Shown here: in pieces, positions 1-9,417 of the stretch
Position numbering within the stretch: position 1 is the stretch's first letter
Layout of the letters: every line of letters begins with the position of its first letter
NCBI RefSeq assembly: GCF_014648675.1
Contig: NZ_BMRO01000018.1
Coordinates: 37,188-101,187, forward strand
Direction: 5' to 3'
DNA: 64,000 nucleotides
Origin: Actinomadura livida
Lineage (GTDB): Bacteria > Actinomycetota > Actinomycetes > Streptosporangiales > Streptosporangiaceae
Position numbers and translations under genes: made by a program
Notes under the pieces: generated by a model
Databases searched by the model: none
Seen by the model: the letters and a program-made list of their open reading frames with translations, nothing else
Told to the model about the DNA's origin: nothing

Positions 1-2606
1 CGGACGGTGACGCCGCTGGTTCCCGTGCCGTTCACCGCGGTCAGTTCCACGGTGTAGGCGGTTCCGTTGGTCAGCCCGGTCAGGGCGGCGGTCGTGGCGT
101 CGCCGGCGACCGTGACCGATGCTCCACCGGGTTCGGCCGTCGCCTTGTAGCCGGTGACCGGGGAGCCGCCGTCGCGGGTGGGGAGCCAGCGCAGGTCGAT
201 ACGGCCGTCCCGCGGGGCGGCTTCGAGCAGGGTCGGTCCGAGCGGTACCCTTCCCGCCTTCGGTGTGGCCCGCGCCAGGATCGACGGCTGTCCATCCCCG
301 TTGCCGTTGATCGCCGTGACCGTGAACGTGTAGCCGGTTCCGTTGGCCAGGTCCTTGACCACGGCGGTGGTGACGCCGGCCGCCGTCTCCTGGGTCCGAC
401 CGCCGGGCTCGACCCGTACGCGGTAGCGGTCGACGCCTGCCGCGCCGGTCGGCGGCGGACTCCAGGAGAGCTCGACCTCACCGTCGCGGCCGTGGGTGGT
501 CGTGATGAACGGCTGGCCGGGCGGTTTCGGTTCGCGCGGGATGACCGGGCTGGACGAGGTCGAGTACTTCGAGGTCCCGGTGGCGTTGGTCGCTTTGACT
601 TGGAAACTGTAGGAAGTTCCGTTCGTCAGGCCCGCGAAGGTGGCCGTCTCCTGCCCGTGCACGGTGACGGTCTCGCGGGTCCCGGTCTCCAGGACCGTAT
701 AGCCGGTGATCGGGCTGGTGCCGGGGTCGAGGGGCGGGGTCCACGTGACGGTGGCCGTGCCGTCGGAGGCCGAGGCGATCAGGTTGGTGGGCGGTTGCGG
801 TGCGCGTCCCGCCACCACGGCCTCAGACGGCTCCGAAGGGTCGGATGTACCCACGGCACTGGTCGCGGTGACGGTGAAGGTGTACGCCGTGCCGTTGTCC
901 AACCCGGTGACGGTGGCTTCGAGTTGCGGAGCCCGCACGATCGCCGCGGCTCCGCCCGGAGACGCCAGCACGGTGTAGGAGGTGATCGGTGAGCTGCCTT
1001 CGGGCGGCTTCTGCCAGGCCACCACCGCCGCGCCGTCCTGCGGGGCGGCGGTGATACCGGTCGGCGGCGAGGGTTTCTCCGCGCTGCCGCGGGGGGTCAC
1101 CGGTTGCGACGGGGCCGAGGGGGCGGAGGCCCCGACGGCGTTTCTGGCCGTGACGGTGAAGCTGTAGGCCGTGCCGTTGGTCAACCCGGTCACGTTCGCC
1201 TGGAGCGACGGGGCGTCGACGGTGACCGACGCGCCGCCCGGACTCGCGGTCACCGTGTACTCGATGATCGGCGAGCCGCCGTCGTCCACCGGTCGCTGCC
1301 AGGACACGCTCGCGGTCCCGTCGCTGGCCGTCGCGGTGGCGCCCCCCGGCGCGCTCGGCCTGGAGGGAGGTTTGAAGTAGGCGAAGGCGTCCACGGAGAG
1401 GGTGACTGCGGCACTGCCCATGTTCTTCACCGTGAACGTGCCGTCCGAGCCGAGTTTCACCGGTACGAAGTTGGCCCAGGGCACGCCGGTCTGGTAAGCG
1501 ACCGACCCACCGGAGGGAATGCTGGTCTGACCGGTCGGATAGACGCGCAGGAGACCGACCGCGGAGGCCCTGGACGTCAGAGTGACTCCGACCCCCGACA
1601 CTCCGCTCGCTGGCACTCCGCCCTTGCCCAGCGGCGCCACCTCATAGGTGGCTCCCGAGGCGACCGTCACCTCATTGACGATCCTCGCGGGATTGACCGG
1701 GACCTGGGACGATGCGGCGACATCGGCCTCCGGCGCGGCGGCGAAGTACCCGGCCACGTCCGCGTACACGCGGAGATTCGACGCACCCCGGTTGGTAATG
1801 GTGATCTTGCCGTCCTCGCCCGGCGCGACGATCGCCAGATTGGACAGGAAATCTGATGGACGGTAGTTGATATTGGAGCCGGTGGGCACGGCGGTCCCCG
1901 ACGGATGCACAATGGCCTGGCCCGAGCCGACGCTTCTGACGGTGAGCGTCATCGCGACCTGCGATACCCCATCGGCGGGAACGGCCCCCGCACCGACCGC
2001 CGAGAACGACGCGCTGGAGTTCGCGGCCACGTTCAGGTTGCTGACGATCCGCGACGTATCCAGCGGAACGTATCCCGCACCGGTCGCCGTCGCCGCCCCA
2101 GTGATGTAGCCGTGGATGTCCACATAGACATTCGCCGTGGTGGAACCCGTGTTCCTGAGTTTGACCTGGCCGTCCGCACCGACCTTGGTCATCAGCACAT
2201 GGTCGGTGAACGTCCTCGCGTAATACCTGCTGCCGGTCACCGCCGGTGGCGAGGAAAGGTCGGACGGGTAGACGATGAGCCCCCCGTCGGCGTCGGCGCC
2301 TTTCGCGACCACGTTGACCGCCACCATCGACACCCCGCCGGCCGGCACCGCGCCCACCCCGGTTACCTTGATCGTCTGCGTCGCGCTGGCGGCGACCGGC
2401 ACATTGCTCAGAACGCGTTGGCGCACGTCATGGTATTGCCCTCCCGCCTCCTGGGCCGCTGGTGCCCGCCTCTGCTGCTGGGGCGTGAGTACGGGCCTGC
2501 GGTCTGCCGCCGGCGATTCGGCCTCCGCCCGCCCGGGGCCACTGATAACGCTGAGCGACATCAGCAGTACAACCGAGAGAAGGTGACTCAGGAAACGTCG
2601 ACCCAT
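1..2606 (-). CDS. Secreted multidomain protein with fibronectin type III repeats (3' end outside window)
   Basis: An uninterrupted reading frame of 868 codons begins at ATG 2606 and is still open at base 1, so the C-terminus is missing. Residues 1-30 form a signal peptide (MGRRFLSHLLSVVLLMSLS then a small-residue region). Three beta-domains of about 125 residues follow; each carries a 'VPA.GVS.V' segment and closes on a motif such as VYVDIHGYI, VYADVAGYF or LSVDAFAYF. They resemble the degenerate repeats of actinobacterial surface proteins. After about 1375 come five fibronectin III modules with repeated 'TGLTNGTAY.FTV.A.N..G' strands; the fifth is cut by the window edge. The protein is probably exported or cell-surface attached, and its partner or substrate cannot be told because any catalytic domain would lie beyond the edge. 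A GGAAGGTGGGAG stretch lies about 10 nt before the start. Confidence 0.85.
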   Translation of the reverse strand, partial: MGRRFLSHLLSVVLLMSLSVISGPGRAEAESPAADRRPVLTPQQQRRAPAAQEAGGQYHDVRQRVLSNVPVAASATQTIKVTGVGAVPAGGVSMVAVNVVAKGADADGGLIVYPSDLSSPPAVTGSRYYARTFTDHVLMTKVGADGQVKLRNTGSTTANVYVDIHGYITGAATATGAGYVPLDTSRIVSNLNVAANSSASFSAVGAGAVPADGVSQVAMTLTVRSVGSGQAIVHPSGTAVPTGSNINYRPSDFLSNLAIVAPGEDGKITITNRGASNLRVYADVAGYFAAAPEADVAASSQVPVNPARIVNEVTVASGATYEVAPLGKGGVPASGVSGVGVTLTSRASAVGLLRVYPTGQTSIPSGGSVAYQTGVPWANFVPVKLGSDGTFTVKNMGSAAVTLSVDAFAYFKPPSRPSAPGGATATASDGTASVSWQRPVDDGGSPIIEYTVTASPGGASVTVDAPSLQANVTGLTNGTAYSFTVTARNAVGASAPSAPSQPVTPRGSAEKPSPPTGITAAPQDGAAVVAWQKPPEGSSPITSYTVLASPGGAAAIVRAPQLEATVTGLDNGTAYTFTVTATSAVGTSDPSEPSEAVVAGRAPQPPTNLIASASDGTATVTWTPPLDPGTSPITGYTVLETGTRETVTVHGQETATFAGLTNGTSYSFQVKATNATGTSKYSTSSSPVIPREPKPPGQPFITTTHGRDGEVELSWSPPPTGAAGVDRYRVRVEPGGRTQETAAGVTTAVVKDLANGTGYTFTVTAINGNGDGQPSILARATPKAGRVPLGPTLLEAAPRDGRIDLRWLPTRDGGSPVTGYKATAEPGGASVTVAGDATTAALTGLTNGTAYTVELTAVNGTGTSGVTV

Positions 2607-2738
2607 TTTTCGGGCTCCCACCTTCCAGCCCGCGGCATGCCGCTCACCGTAATCCGGGCAGAACAACGAGGACCGGCATGTGTCGACTCACCTGCCGCCA
2701 ACCTTCCGGCCCCGGCACAGGATTCATCGACGGATGGA

Positions 2739-2768
2739 GGTCATGATCGCTTGAGATTGATCATGGCC
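2739..2768. promoter_or_regulatory. Inverted repeat upstream of the Fn3-protein gene
   Basis: Arms GGTCATGATC and GATCATGGCC match at 9 of 10 positions across a 10-bp spacer. It sits in the 302-bp gap between the PucR gene (ending 2909) and the start of the Fn3-protein gene (2606), both on the minus strand, so it could be an operator for the latter or part of a terminator for the former. No T-run follows, which favours a binding site. The rest of this gap shows no convincing small gene. Confidence 0.35.
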
Positions 2769-2908
2769 TGGGAGCCTTTTCGGTGCAATGGTGGCGACGT
2801 GGCCGTATCAGGTCATACAGGGCCTAACGCGCCGTTTTGCAGATGTCAGGCGACCATTTATCGACGGCCCGTAAAGCAATGGCATCGTAGGGCGACGGTG
2901 CGGGAAGT

Positions 2909-4477
2909 TCATTCCCGCACCGGGCCGTTGCGGCCGAGGGTGATCAGTTGCAATCGCAGGGCTAGGCGGGTTCGGGAGGACGAGAGGTCCACCGGGGCCA
3001 CCTCGGACATCCTGCGGAGGCGGTAGCGGAGGGTGTTGGGGTGGATGGCCAAGGCCTGCGCGGTGCCCTTGGGGTCGCCGTAGTGGTCGAGCCAGGCGGC
3101 GAGCGTCGGGAGGAATGCCGTGCCGTGGGTCTCGTCGTGTGCTTTCAGGGCGGGGAGCGGGCCGCCGAGCAGGCCGGGTCGGACCGCCTTTTTGGCGCGC
3201 TCGACGATGATCGCGTCCCAGGCGTCCTCCAGGAGGACCAGTCCGGGGGTGAGGCTGCCGGATGCGACGAGGGTGTCCAGTTCGGCGGCCTCGGCCCGAG
3301 AGCGGGGAAGTTCGGCGCGGGAGTGCGCGGGGCCGCCCGCCGCCGCGTACAGGGTGGCGTCGTGGTTGCGGACGCGGGTCAGGACGTGGCGTAGCCAGGG
3401 CATCGAGCCGGGGTCGTCCTCGCGGGGAGGGCGCGCGGTCAGCACGGCGAAGAGCGTGCCGTCGGCGTCGGTGAGGAGGGGGCGGTGCCAGCCGAAGCGC
3501 TGGGTGATCGCCTCCCAGAGGTCGAGGCGTTGCCGGATGTCCTCGGTCTCGTCGGTGGTGCCGAGGGTGACCACGCGCCAGGGCGGTGCGGGTGCGGTGA
3601 CGTGGGTGCCGTCGCGGAGCGCGGTGCGTAGTTGGTCGGCCGACACGCGGCGGGCGACGCCGGCCTCGGCGCGCAGGCGCAGCAGGTGCAGGGCGAGGAC
3701 GGACGCGAGTTCGGTGAGCCGCTGCACGCGGCCGGGCGGGATCGGCGTCCGCGCCACCACCCAGATCGAGCCGAGCCACTCGCCCCCGGCCCGGACCGGG
3801 ACGACGAGGCGCGGCAGCATCCCGTCGGGGCTCTCGGGGACGAAGACCGGATCGCTCGACTGCGCCAGCCTGCGGAACACGCCGGAGGCGCGGAGATGGG
3901 CGATGACCTGCGGCGGGACCCGGCGGCCGACGATCGTGGAGACGCGGGCGGGGTCGGTGCTGTCCTGGCGCCCGGAGTAGGCCAGGACCCGGGAGCGGGC
4001 GTCCTCGACGGTCACCGGGGCGTCGGCGATCTCGGCGGCGGCGTCGGCGAGCGCGTACAGGTCGTTGTGGACGTCCTGCGCGCCGACCGGCCCGGGGAGC
4101 GGCGCGTAGGCGCGGTCGATCGCGCCGCGCACGAGCCAGACGACGTGCGTCCACGAGGTGTCCGGCTGGAGCTCGACGAGGGCGGGCCGCAGCGAGCGGG
4201 CGGCGGCGACGACCGCGGGGTCGTCGGCGAGCGGGGCCTTCAGGACGACACCGTCCGCGCCCGCGGCGTCGGCCCGTTCGAGGAGCGCCACCGCGTCCGC
4301 CGGGCCGGCCACGCCGACGCCGAGGACGATCTCGCCCGGCTGCCCGGCCGCCTCGCCCGGCTCGGCCAGGACGACGTCGTGCACCTGCGAGTCGTCCAGC
4401 TGCGAGCCGTGCCCGTCCTCGACCATCCGCAGCAGTCCCGGCCCCAGGGAATCGACGAGATCGGTCAAGCTGATCAT
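2909..4477 (-). CDS. PucR-family transcriptional regulator
   Basis: A 522-residue protein. The N-terminal part (about 1-120) resembles a PucR sensory domain, the middle (about 150-400) a GAF/CdaR-type region, and the last 60 residues are the PucR C-terminal helix-turn-helix with the family signature HPNTLRYRLRRM. Such regulators usually control nearby amino-acid, purine or amine catabolism. It is divergent from the D-amino-acid dehydrogenase at 4610, the natural candidate target. ATG 4477 was chosen because GAGGGGG lies just upstream; an adjacent GTG at 4480 and a longer ATG at 4510 are alternatives. The ligand is not apparent from sequence. Confidence 0.85.
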   Translation of the reverse strand: MISLTDLVDSLGPGLLRMVEDGHGSQLDDSQVHDVVLAEPGEAAGQPGEIVLGVGVAGPADAVALLERADAAGADGVVLKAPLADDPAVVAAARSLRPALVELQPDTSWTHVVWLVRGAIDRAYAPLPGPVGAQDVHNDLYALADAAAEIADAPVTVEDARSRVLAYSGRQDSTDPARVSTIVGRRVPPQVIAHLRASGVFRRLAQSSDPVFVPESPDGMLPRLVVPVRAGGEWLGSIWVVARTPIPPGRVQRLTELASVLALHLLRLRAEAGVARRVSADQLRTALRDGTHVTAPAPPWRVVTLGTTDETEDIRQRLDLWEAITQRFGWHRPLLTDADGTLFAVLTARPPREDDPGSMPWLRHVLTRVRNHDATLYAAAGGPAHSRAELPRSRAEAAELDTLVASGSLTPGLVLLEDAWDAIIVERAKKAVRPGLLGGPLPALKAHDETHGTAFLPTLAAWLDHYGDPKGTAQALAIHPNTLRYRLRRMSEVAPVDLSSSRTRLALRLQLITLGRNGPVRE

Positions 4478-4527
4478 CACGCCCCCTCGCCCGAGGTTTG
4501 TGCTCTTCACACTATGCGGCCCGCCCT

Positions 4528-4540
4528 TGTTGGCCGAACA
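4528..4540. promoter_or_regulatory. Possible PucR operator
   Basis: TGTTGGCCGAACA is a near-perfect 13-bp palindrome (one mismatched pair) in the 130-bp gap between the divergent PucR and D-amino-acid dehydrogenase genes. Its position suits a site controlling one or both promoters; assignment to PucR is inference. Confidence 0.3.
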
Positions 4541-4609
4541 GGACAGAGACGCCGGTCACATCCCGGGCGACCATCGAGGTGAACCCCGAACACGAGGAGA
4601 TGAAAGGGC

Positions 4610-5863
4610 ATGGCTCTCGACACGGGTCCGCGCCGCGTCGCGGTCGTGGGTGCCGGCATGGTCGGTCTGTCCACGGCCTGGTTCCTGCAGGAGCACGGCG
4701 CCGACGTCACCGTATTCGACAGGGACGACGTGGCGGCCGGCGCGTCCTGGGGCAACGCCGGATGGCTGACCCCCGGTCTCGCGACGCCGCTGCCCGAGCC
4801 GGCCGTCCTCTCCTACGGCGTCCGGGCGGTCCTCAGCCCGTCGTCGCCGGTCTACGTGCCGCCGAGCGCCAGCCCGCGGCTGCTCAGGTTCCTTGCGGGC
4901 TTCGCCGCGAACAGCACCGCCGCCAAGTGGCGGCGCGCGATGGAGTCGCTGGTGCCGATCAACGGCCGCGCGCTGCCGAGCTTCGACGCGCTCGTCGAGG
5001 GCGGGGTGAAGGCGGAGACCCGCGAGGCCGGGTCCTTCCTCGCCGCGTACCGCACGGCCGAGGAGCGCCGCGTCCTCCAGGAGGAGATCGAGCACATCCG
5101 CGCCGCGGGCCAGAAGCTGGAGTACGACGTCCTCGGCGGGGACGAGGCACGCGCGCTGGAGCCCGCGCTGTCCGGCGAGATCGGCGCGGCGATCGTGCTG
5201 CGCGGCCAGCGCTTCGTGGACCCCGGGCGGTTCGTGCACGCGCTCGCCGACTCGGTCCGCGACCGCGGCGGCAAGATCCGGCCGGGGGAGGCCGTCCGCG
5301 ACGTCCGCGACGAGTCCGGCGGCGCCGCCGTCCGCACCGCGGGCAGCGACTACGAGCCGTTCGACGCCGTCGTCATCGCGAGCGGCGTGTGGCTGAACGG
5401 GCTGGCCCGTCGGTTCGGCGTCCGCGCCCTCGTCCAGGCGGGCCGCGGCTACAGCTTCAGCGTGCCGGTGGACCGCGTCCCGGACGGCCCGGTGTACTTC
5501 CCGTCCCAGCGGGTGGCCTGCACGCCGCTCGGCGACCGGCTGCGCGTCGCCGGGATGATGGAGTTCCGCCGGCCCGAGGCGCCGCTGGACCCGCGCCGGA
5601 TCAGGGCGATCGTCGAGGCCGTCCGCCCGCTGCTGCGCGGCGCGGACCTGGCCGCCCGGCAGGACGAGTGGGTCGGGTCGCGCCCCTGCACCCGGGACGG
5701 CCTGCCGCTGATCGGCGCGACCCGGTCGCCGCACGTCTTCGCCGCGGGCGGCCACGGCATGTGGGGCATCACCCTCGGCCCCGCCACGGGACGCCTCCTC
5801 GCCGAGCAGATCGTCACCGGCGAGCGCCCGCCGGAGCTGGCGCCGTTCAGCCCGCTGCGCTGA
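4610..5863 (+). CDS. D-amino-acid dehydrogenase-type FAD oxidoreductase (DadA-like)
   Basis: A 417-residue flavoprotein of the DAO/DadA fold, the normal length for the family. The N-terminus has the dinucleotide-binding motif VAVVGAGMVGLSTAW (glycines 14, 16, 19) followed by the flavin-contacting GASWGNAGWLTPG segment. The C-terminal G(A/G)GHGMWGITLGPATG stretch is the second FAD-contact motif. The family deaminates D-amino acids by oxidation and passes electrons to the respiratory chain. ATG 4610 is preceded by GAGGAG and AAAGGG. The divergent PucR regulator suggests substrate-induced expression. Glycine or sarcosine-type amines are alternative substrates that sequence alone cannot exclude. 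Confidence 0.8.
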   Translation: MALDTGPRRVAVVGAGMVGLSTAWFLQEHGADVTVFDRDDVAAGASWGNAGWLTPGLATPLPEPAVLSYGVRAVLSPSSPVYVPPSASPRLLRFLAGFAANSTAAKWRRAMESLVPINGRALPSFDALVEGGVKAETREAGSFLAAYRTAEERRVLQEEIEHIRAAGQKLEYDVLGGDEARALEPALSGEIGAAIVLRGQRFVDPGRFVHALADSVRDRGGKIRPGEAVRDVRDESGGAAVRTAGSDYEPFDAVVIASGVWLNGLARRFGVRALVQAGRGYSFSVPVDRVPDGPVYFPSQRVACTPLGDRLRVAGMMEFRRPEAPLDPRRIRAIVEAVRPLLRGADLAARQDEWVGSRPCTRDGLPLIGATRSPHVFAAGGHGMWGITLGPATGRLLAEQIVTGERPPELAPFSPLR

Positions 5864-5966
5864 CGACCTGGGTGTTTGGGCGGTTCCTGCACTTTCGTCC
5901 GGACGGGCGGTCCCGGCGCGCTACCGTCACTGGGTGATCTAGAACCCGTGGCGGGGAGGAACGCCG

Positions 5967-6899
5967 ATGGACGAGGTGCGCACGCCGCCGCCGGCGGCCG
6001 CGCCGCTGACCCGGGCGCAGAAGGTGCTGGCCGCGACCGGCGGGCTGTTCTTCGCCGGGCTCGCCGGCCTGGGCGGCTACGGCTCGTTCGCCTCCGTCCG
6101 CGACGTCGCCGAGCCGTGGTTCGGCGGCCAGGCGTGGATCGTCCCCGCCGGGGTCGACCTGGGCATCCTCGCCCTGGTGTCGGTGGCGCTGCTGCTGGAA
6201 TGGCTGGCCATGCCCATGCCGGCCCTGCGCTGGATGGCGTTCGCCTTCACCGGCGCGACCGTCTGGCTGAACGTGTCGGCCGCCCACGGCGACGCGACCG
6301 GCATGGTGATGCACGCCGCGATGCCGATCCTGTTCATCACGTTCATCGAGGCCGTCCGGCACGCCATCCGGCGCCGTGCGGGCATCGCCGCCGGGACCGT
6401 CCGCGAGGGCATCCCGGTCGCCCGCTGGCTCCTCGCCCCCTGGTCCACGTTCCGGCTGTGGCGCCGCATGGTCCTGTGGCAGATCACCTCCTACCCGCGG
6501 GCCCTGACGGCCGAGCAGCGCCGCAGGCACGCCCTGGCGCTGCTGAGCGAGCACTACGGCCGCAAGTGGCGGACCAAGGCGCCCGCGGACGTCGTCTGGA
6601 TGCTCTCGGACGGCGTCATGCTCGACGAGGCCCTCGCCCGCGTCACCGAGCTCACCGCACCGAAGCCGGACAAGGCCCCGCCGCCGCGCAAGGCCCCGCA
6701 GCGCAAGCCCGCGCGACGGCAGCCCCCGCGCAGCGTCGCCACCGACAACGAGGCCCGCGCCCTGGCCATCATCGACGCGGAACCCGACATCACCGGCACC
6801 GAGCTGGGACGCCGCCTCGGCATCAGCACCCGCCAGGGACAGCGCCTCTTGAGCCGCCTGACCCGCCCGGCCCCGGCCTCCACGAGCAGCGCCTCCTGA
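5967..6899 (+). CDS. DUF2637 membrane protein with C-terminal winged-helix-like region
   Basis: A 310-residue protein with about four hydrophobic helices between residues 15 and 130, followed by a cytoplasmic region. The helices carry the DUF2637 pattern (VPAGVDLGILALVS, then an ...EW...WMAF block). The last 50 residues read as a helix-turn-helix: TGTELGRRLGISTRQGQRLL. DUF2637 proteins are common in actinomycete integrative elements and plasmids, often with spread/transfer functions, but no integrase, replication gene or att site was seen here, so this may be a remnant or a domesticated chromosomal copy. GGGGAGGA precedes ATG 5967. Role in this cell is unknown. Confidence 0.75.
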   Translation: MDEVRTPPPAAAPLTRAQKVLAATGGLFFAGLAGLGGYGSFASVRDVAEPWFGGQAWIVPAGVDLGILALVSVALLLEWLAMPMPALRWMAFAFTGATVWLNVSAAHGDATGMVMHAAMPILFITFIEAVRHAIRRRAGIAAGTVREGIPVARWLLAPWSTFRLWRRMVLWQITSYPRALTAEQRRRHALALLSEHYGRKWRTKAPADVVWMLSDGVMLDEALARVTELTAPKPDKAPPPRKAPQRKPARRQPPRSVATDNEARALAIIDAEPDITGTELGRRLGISTRQGQRLLSRLTRPAPASTSSAS

Positions 6900-6925
6900 C
6901 CGGCCGCCGGGTGGACGGCGTCGGG

Positions 6926-6957
6926 CGCGCCCGCATACGCGAGCACGCCCGGGCGCG
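6926..6957. terminator. Possible bidirectional hairpin between convergent genes
   Basis: CGCGCCCG and CGGGCGCG form an 8-bp perfect stem with a 16-nt loop in the 60-bp space between the convergent DUF2637 and lipoamide dehydrogenase genes. There is no T-run, as is common in high-GC actinomycetes. Confidence 0.35.
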
Positions 6958-6959
6958 GG

Positions 6960-8363
6960 TCAGAGGTTGATCATGTGGCCGGCGAGGCCGTGCACGGACT
7001 CCTTGATGGCCTCGCCCAGGGTCGGGTGGGCGTGGACGTTGCGGGCCACCTCGTGGACGGTCAGGTCCCACTGCTGCGCCAGGGTCAGCTCGGGCAGCAG
7101 CTCGGTGACCTCCGGGCCGATCATGTGGGCGCCGAGGATCTCGCCGTACTTCGCGTCGCTGACCACCTTGACGAAGCCGTCGCCCTCGCCCATCCCGAGC
7201 GCCTTGCCGTTCGCGCTGTAGGGGAACTTGGCGGTCTTGACGTCGAAGCCCTGCTCCTTCGCCTGCGCCTCCGTCCAGCCGAAGCTCGCGACCTGCGGCT
7301 GGCAGTACGTGGCGCGGGGGATCATCACGTAGTCGAGCTCCATCGTCTCGGCGTCCCCGATGGTCTCCGCCGCGACGATGCCCATCGCCTCGGCGGCGTG
7401 CGCGAGCATGAGCTTCGCGGTCACGTCGCCGATGGCGTAGATGTGCGGGACGGACGTGCGGCAGCGGCCGTCCACGTCGATGGCGCCGCGCTCGGTGAGC
7501 CGCACGCCGGTCTTGTCCAGTCCGTAGCCCTCCACGTTCGGCTGGAAGCCGATCGCCTGCAGCACCTTGTCGGTCTCGATGACCTGCTGGGCGCCGTCCT
7601 TGCCGGTGACGGTGACCTTCACCTTGTCGCCCGAGTCGTCGATGGCGTCCACGCGGGTGGAGGTCAGCACGTCCACGCCGAGCTTGCGGTACCGCTTGGC
7701 GAGCTCCTTCGACACGTCGGCGTCCTCGTTCGGGACCATCCGGTCGAGGAACTCGACGATCGTGACCTTCACCCCGTAGTTGTGCAGCACGTAGGCGAAC
7801 TCGACGCCGATCGCGCCCGCGCCCGCGATGACGATGCTCTCGGGCAGCTCGGAGCTGAGGATCTGCTCCTCGTAGGTGACGACCCGCTCGGACAGCGACG
7901 TGCCCGGCAGCAGCTTGGTGTGCGCCCCGGCCGCGATGATGCAGTTGTCGAAGGTGACGGTCTCGCTGGAGCCGTCCGACCGGTCGACCTGCAGCGTGTT
8001 CGGGTCGGTGAACGCGCCCCGCCCCTCGTAGGACGTGATCTTGTTCTTCTTCATCAGGAACTGGACGCCCTTGACGAGCTTCTCCGACACCTGGCGGCTG
8101 CGCTGGTAGGCGACGCCGTAGTCGAACGAGACCCGCCCCTCGACGTTGATGCCGAAGGTCTTCTGCTCCTGGGTGAAGATGTGCGCCAGCTCGGCGTTGC
8201 GCAGCAGCGCCTTCGAGGGGATGCAGCCGACGTTGAGGCAGACGCCGCCCCAGTACCTCTCCTCGACGATCGCGGTCTTCAGCCCGAGCTGTGCCGACCG
8301 GATCGCGGCGACATATCCACCCGGGCCCGCGCCCAGGACCACGACGTCAAAATGTTCGCTCAT
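6960..8363 (-). CDS. lpdA: Dihydrolipoyl dehydrogenase (E3)
   Basis: A 467-residue flavoprotein, the usual length. It reoxidises dihydrolipoamide of 2-oxoacid dehydrogenase or glycine-cleavage complexes, reducing NAD+. Visible features: FAD-binding VVVLGAGPGGYVAA near the start; redox-active pair Cys42/Cys47 in CLNVGCIPSKALL; a second Rossmann motif (IAGAGAIGVEFA); a third FAD motif (YAIGDV); and the C-terminal HAHPTLGEA segment that carries the catalytic His and Glu. Start chosen at ATG 8363 (MSEHFDVVV), which places the FAD motif at the usual distance; ATG 8369 is also possible. No E1 or E2 gene is adjacent, so it is a stand-alone copy. The 279-bp upstream gap to 8643 holds nothing I could assign. 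Confidence 0.95.
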   Translation of the reverse strand: MSEHFDVVVLGAGPGGYVAAIRSAQLGLKTAIVEERYWGGVCLNVGCIPSKALLRNAELAHIFTQEQKTFGINVEGRVSFDYGVAYQRSRQVSEKLVKGVQFLMKKNKITSYEGRGAFTDPNTLQVDRSDGSSETVTFDNCIIAAGAHTKLLPGTSLSERVVTYEEQILSSELPESIVIAGAGAIGVEFAYVLHNYGVKVTIVEFLDRMVPNEDADVSKELAKRYRKLGVDVLTSTRVDAIDDSGDKVKVTVTGKDGAQQVIETDKVLQAIGFQPNVEGYGLDKTGVRLTERGAIDVDGRCRTSVPHIYAIGDVTAKLMLAHAAEAMGIVAAETIGDAETMELDYVMIPRATYCQPQVASFGWTEAQAKEQGFDVKTAKFPYSANGKALGMGEGDGFVKVVSDAKYGEILGAHMIGPEVTELLPELTLAQQWDLTVHEVARNVHAHPTLGEAIKESVHGLAGHMINL

Positions 8364-8642
8364 ATCCATGGACGATATTCGGCGCCGGAGGCACTTGCAT
8401 CCCGCTCGCGCCGCGGAGCGGCGCGGGGAGGCGGATGTCACGTGCTGTTAGTGTTTCGAACGCCTCCCGCCGGTCAGTGAACCAGGGGAGGCGGGGCGGC
8501 GCGGACGACGCGAGCCCGGAGCCGTCCCGGCCGGAGCAGGCCGGCGGCGTCCCTGAAACAGCAGCTCGTCACGGTGGTGGAACACCGCGCCCCGGCCTGA
8601 TCGTTGTTGTCTTCGTTCTGAGCCGAGCAGAGGAGAAACGGA

Positions 8643-9269
8643 GTGCGGATCCCGAAGCGCGTCAACACCGTCCTGGACTGGATGGAGCAGCATTCCGTCG
8701 CGCTCGGGGCGGTCACCGCGCTGGTCGTCGTCGCCCTGGTGGCGCTGCTCGTCCCGTCCTCGGTGGGCATCCCGGCCGCCTCTTTCCTGCTGGGCCTCGC
8801 CCTCGGCGGCTTCACCGTGCACGTGCGGTCGAGCCGCCGCGTGCGCCGGGCCCGCGCCGAGGTCGACAACCTGCTCCGCGAGAACGGCGCGCTGCGGCAC
8901 CGCAACACCGTCCTCGCCAGCGGTGTGATCACCCGGGAGGCGCAGGAGACACAGGCCCTCATGTCCATCCCGGAGGACGACCTGCTCCTGGACGGGCCGC
9001 CCGCGGCGGACGAGGCCGCCCAGCGCACCGTCTCCCTGGACGAGCTGCTGGACGGCGACCCGCAGACCACCGACGAGCTGCCCGAAGAGCTCGCGGACGA
9101 GCCGGGCGGCGACGTGCCGGCCCCCGCCGCCGAAGACGCCGAACAGGGCGAAGACGGTGAAAGGGACGGCGAGGCGCCGGGCGACGAAGACATGCAGCGC
9201 ACCACCGTCCTCACCGAACTGCCGGACAGCCTCGTCGAAGAGGCCGCGAAGAACTACCGGCGGGCGTGA
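8643..9269 (+). CDS. Small membrane protein with acidic cytoplasmic tail
   Basis: A 208-residue protein not assigned to a named family. Two hydrophobic segments (about 20-40 and 44-60) are followed by a basic stretch (SSRRVRRARAE), a short coiled-coil-like heptad region (VDNLLRENGALRHRN), and a long Asp/Glu-rich low-complexity tail. The basic loop between membrane and coiled coil suggests a cytoplasmic tail. GTG start at 8643 with AGGAGAAACGGA upstream. It lies 327 bp before the encapsulin operon on the same strand, but separate transcription is likely given that gap. Function unknown. Confidence 0.7.
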   Translation: MRIPKRVNTVLDWMEQHSVALGAVTALVVVALVALLVPSSVGIPAASFLLGLALGGFTVHVRSSRRVRRARAEVDNLLRENGALRHRNTVLASGVITREAQETQALMSIPEDDLLLDGPPAADEAAQRTVSLDELLDGDPQTTDELPEELADEPGGDVPAPAAEDAEQGEDGERDGEAPGDEDMQRTTVLTELPDSLVEEAAKNYRRA

Positions 9270-9279
9270 CCGCCCCGCT

Positions 9280-9417
9280 GATCGAGAGTTTCTGAGCGGC
9301 TTCGCGGCCGCGGTGGCGCTGTACCCGATCCGCAAGCTCCGCGAGACGGCCGGGGTGCCGATCGACGAGGCCGGGGCCGAACTCGTTCCCAAACCGGTGG
9401 GTTCCGGGACGAGGTAG
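9280..9417 (+). other. Coding-like remnant without a start codon
   Basis: One frame reads FLSGFAAAVALYPIRKLRE followed by ...AGVPIDEAGAELVPKPVG and stops at 9417. Its composition and third-position G/C bias look coding, but there is no usable start or ribosome site after the preceding gene's stop at 9269. It may be the tail of a deleted gene. Downstream, 9418-9595 holds no further gene and must contain the encapsulin-operon promoter. Confidence 0.3.

Noticed and set aside
5967..6899. Integrative element around the DUF2637 gene
   Set aside because: No integrase, replication gene, tRNA or att duplication is present on either side; only the single suggestive gene remains.
7000..8480. Long frame on the plus strand opposite lpdA
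   Set aside because: Arg/Ala/Val/Asp-rich complement of a well-supported gene; typical high-GC antisense artefact.
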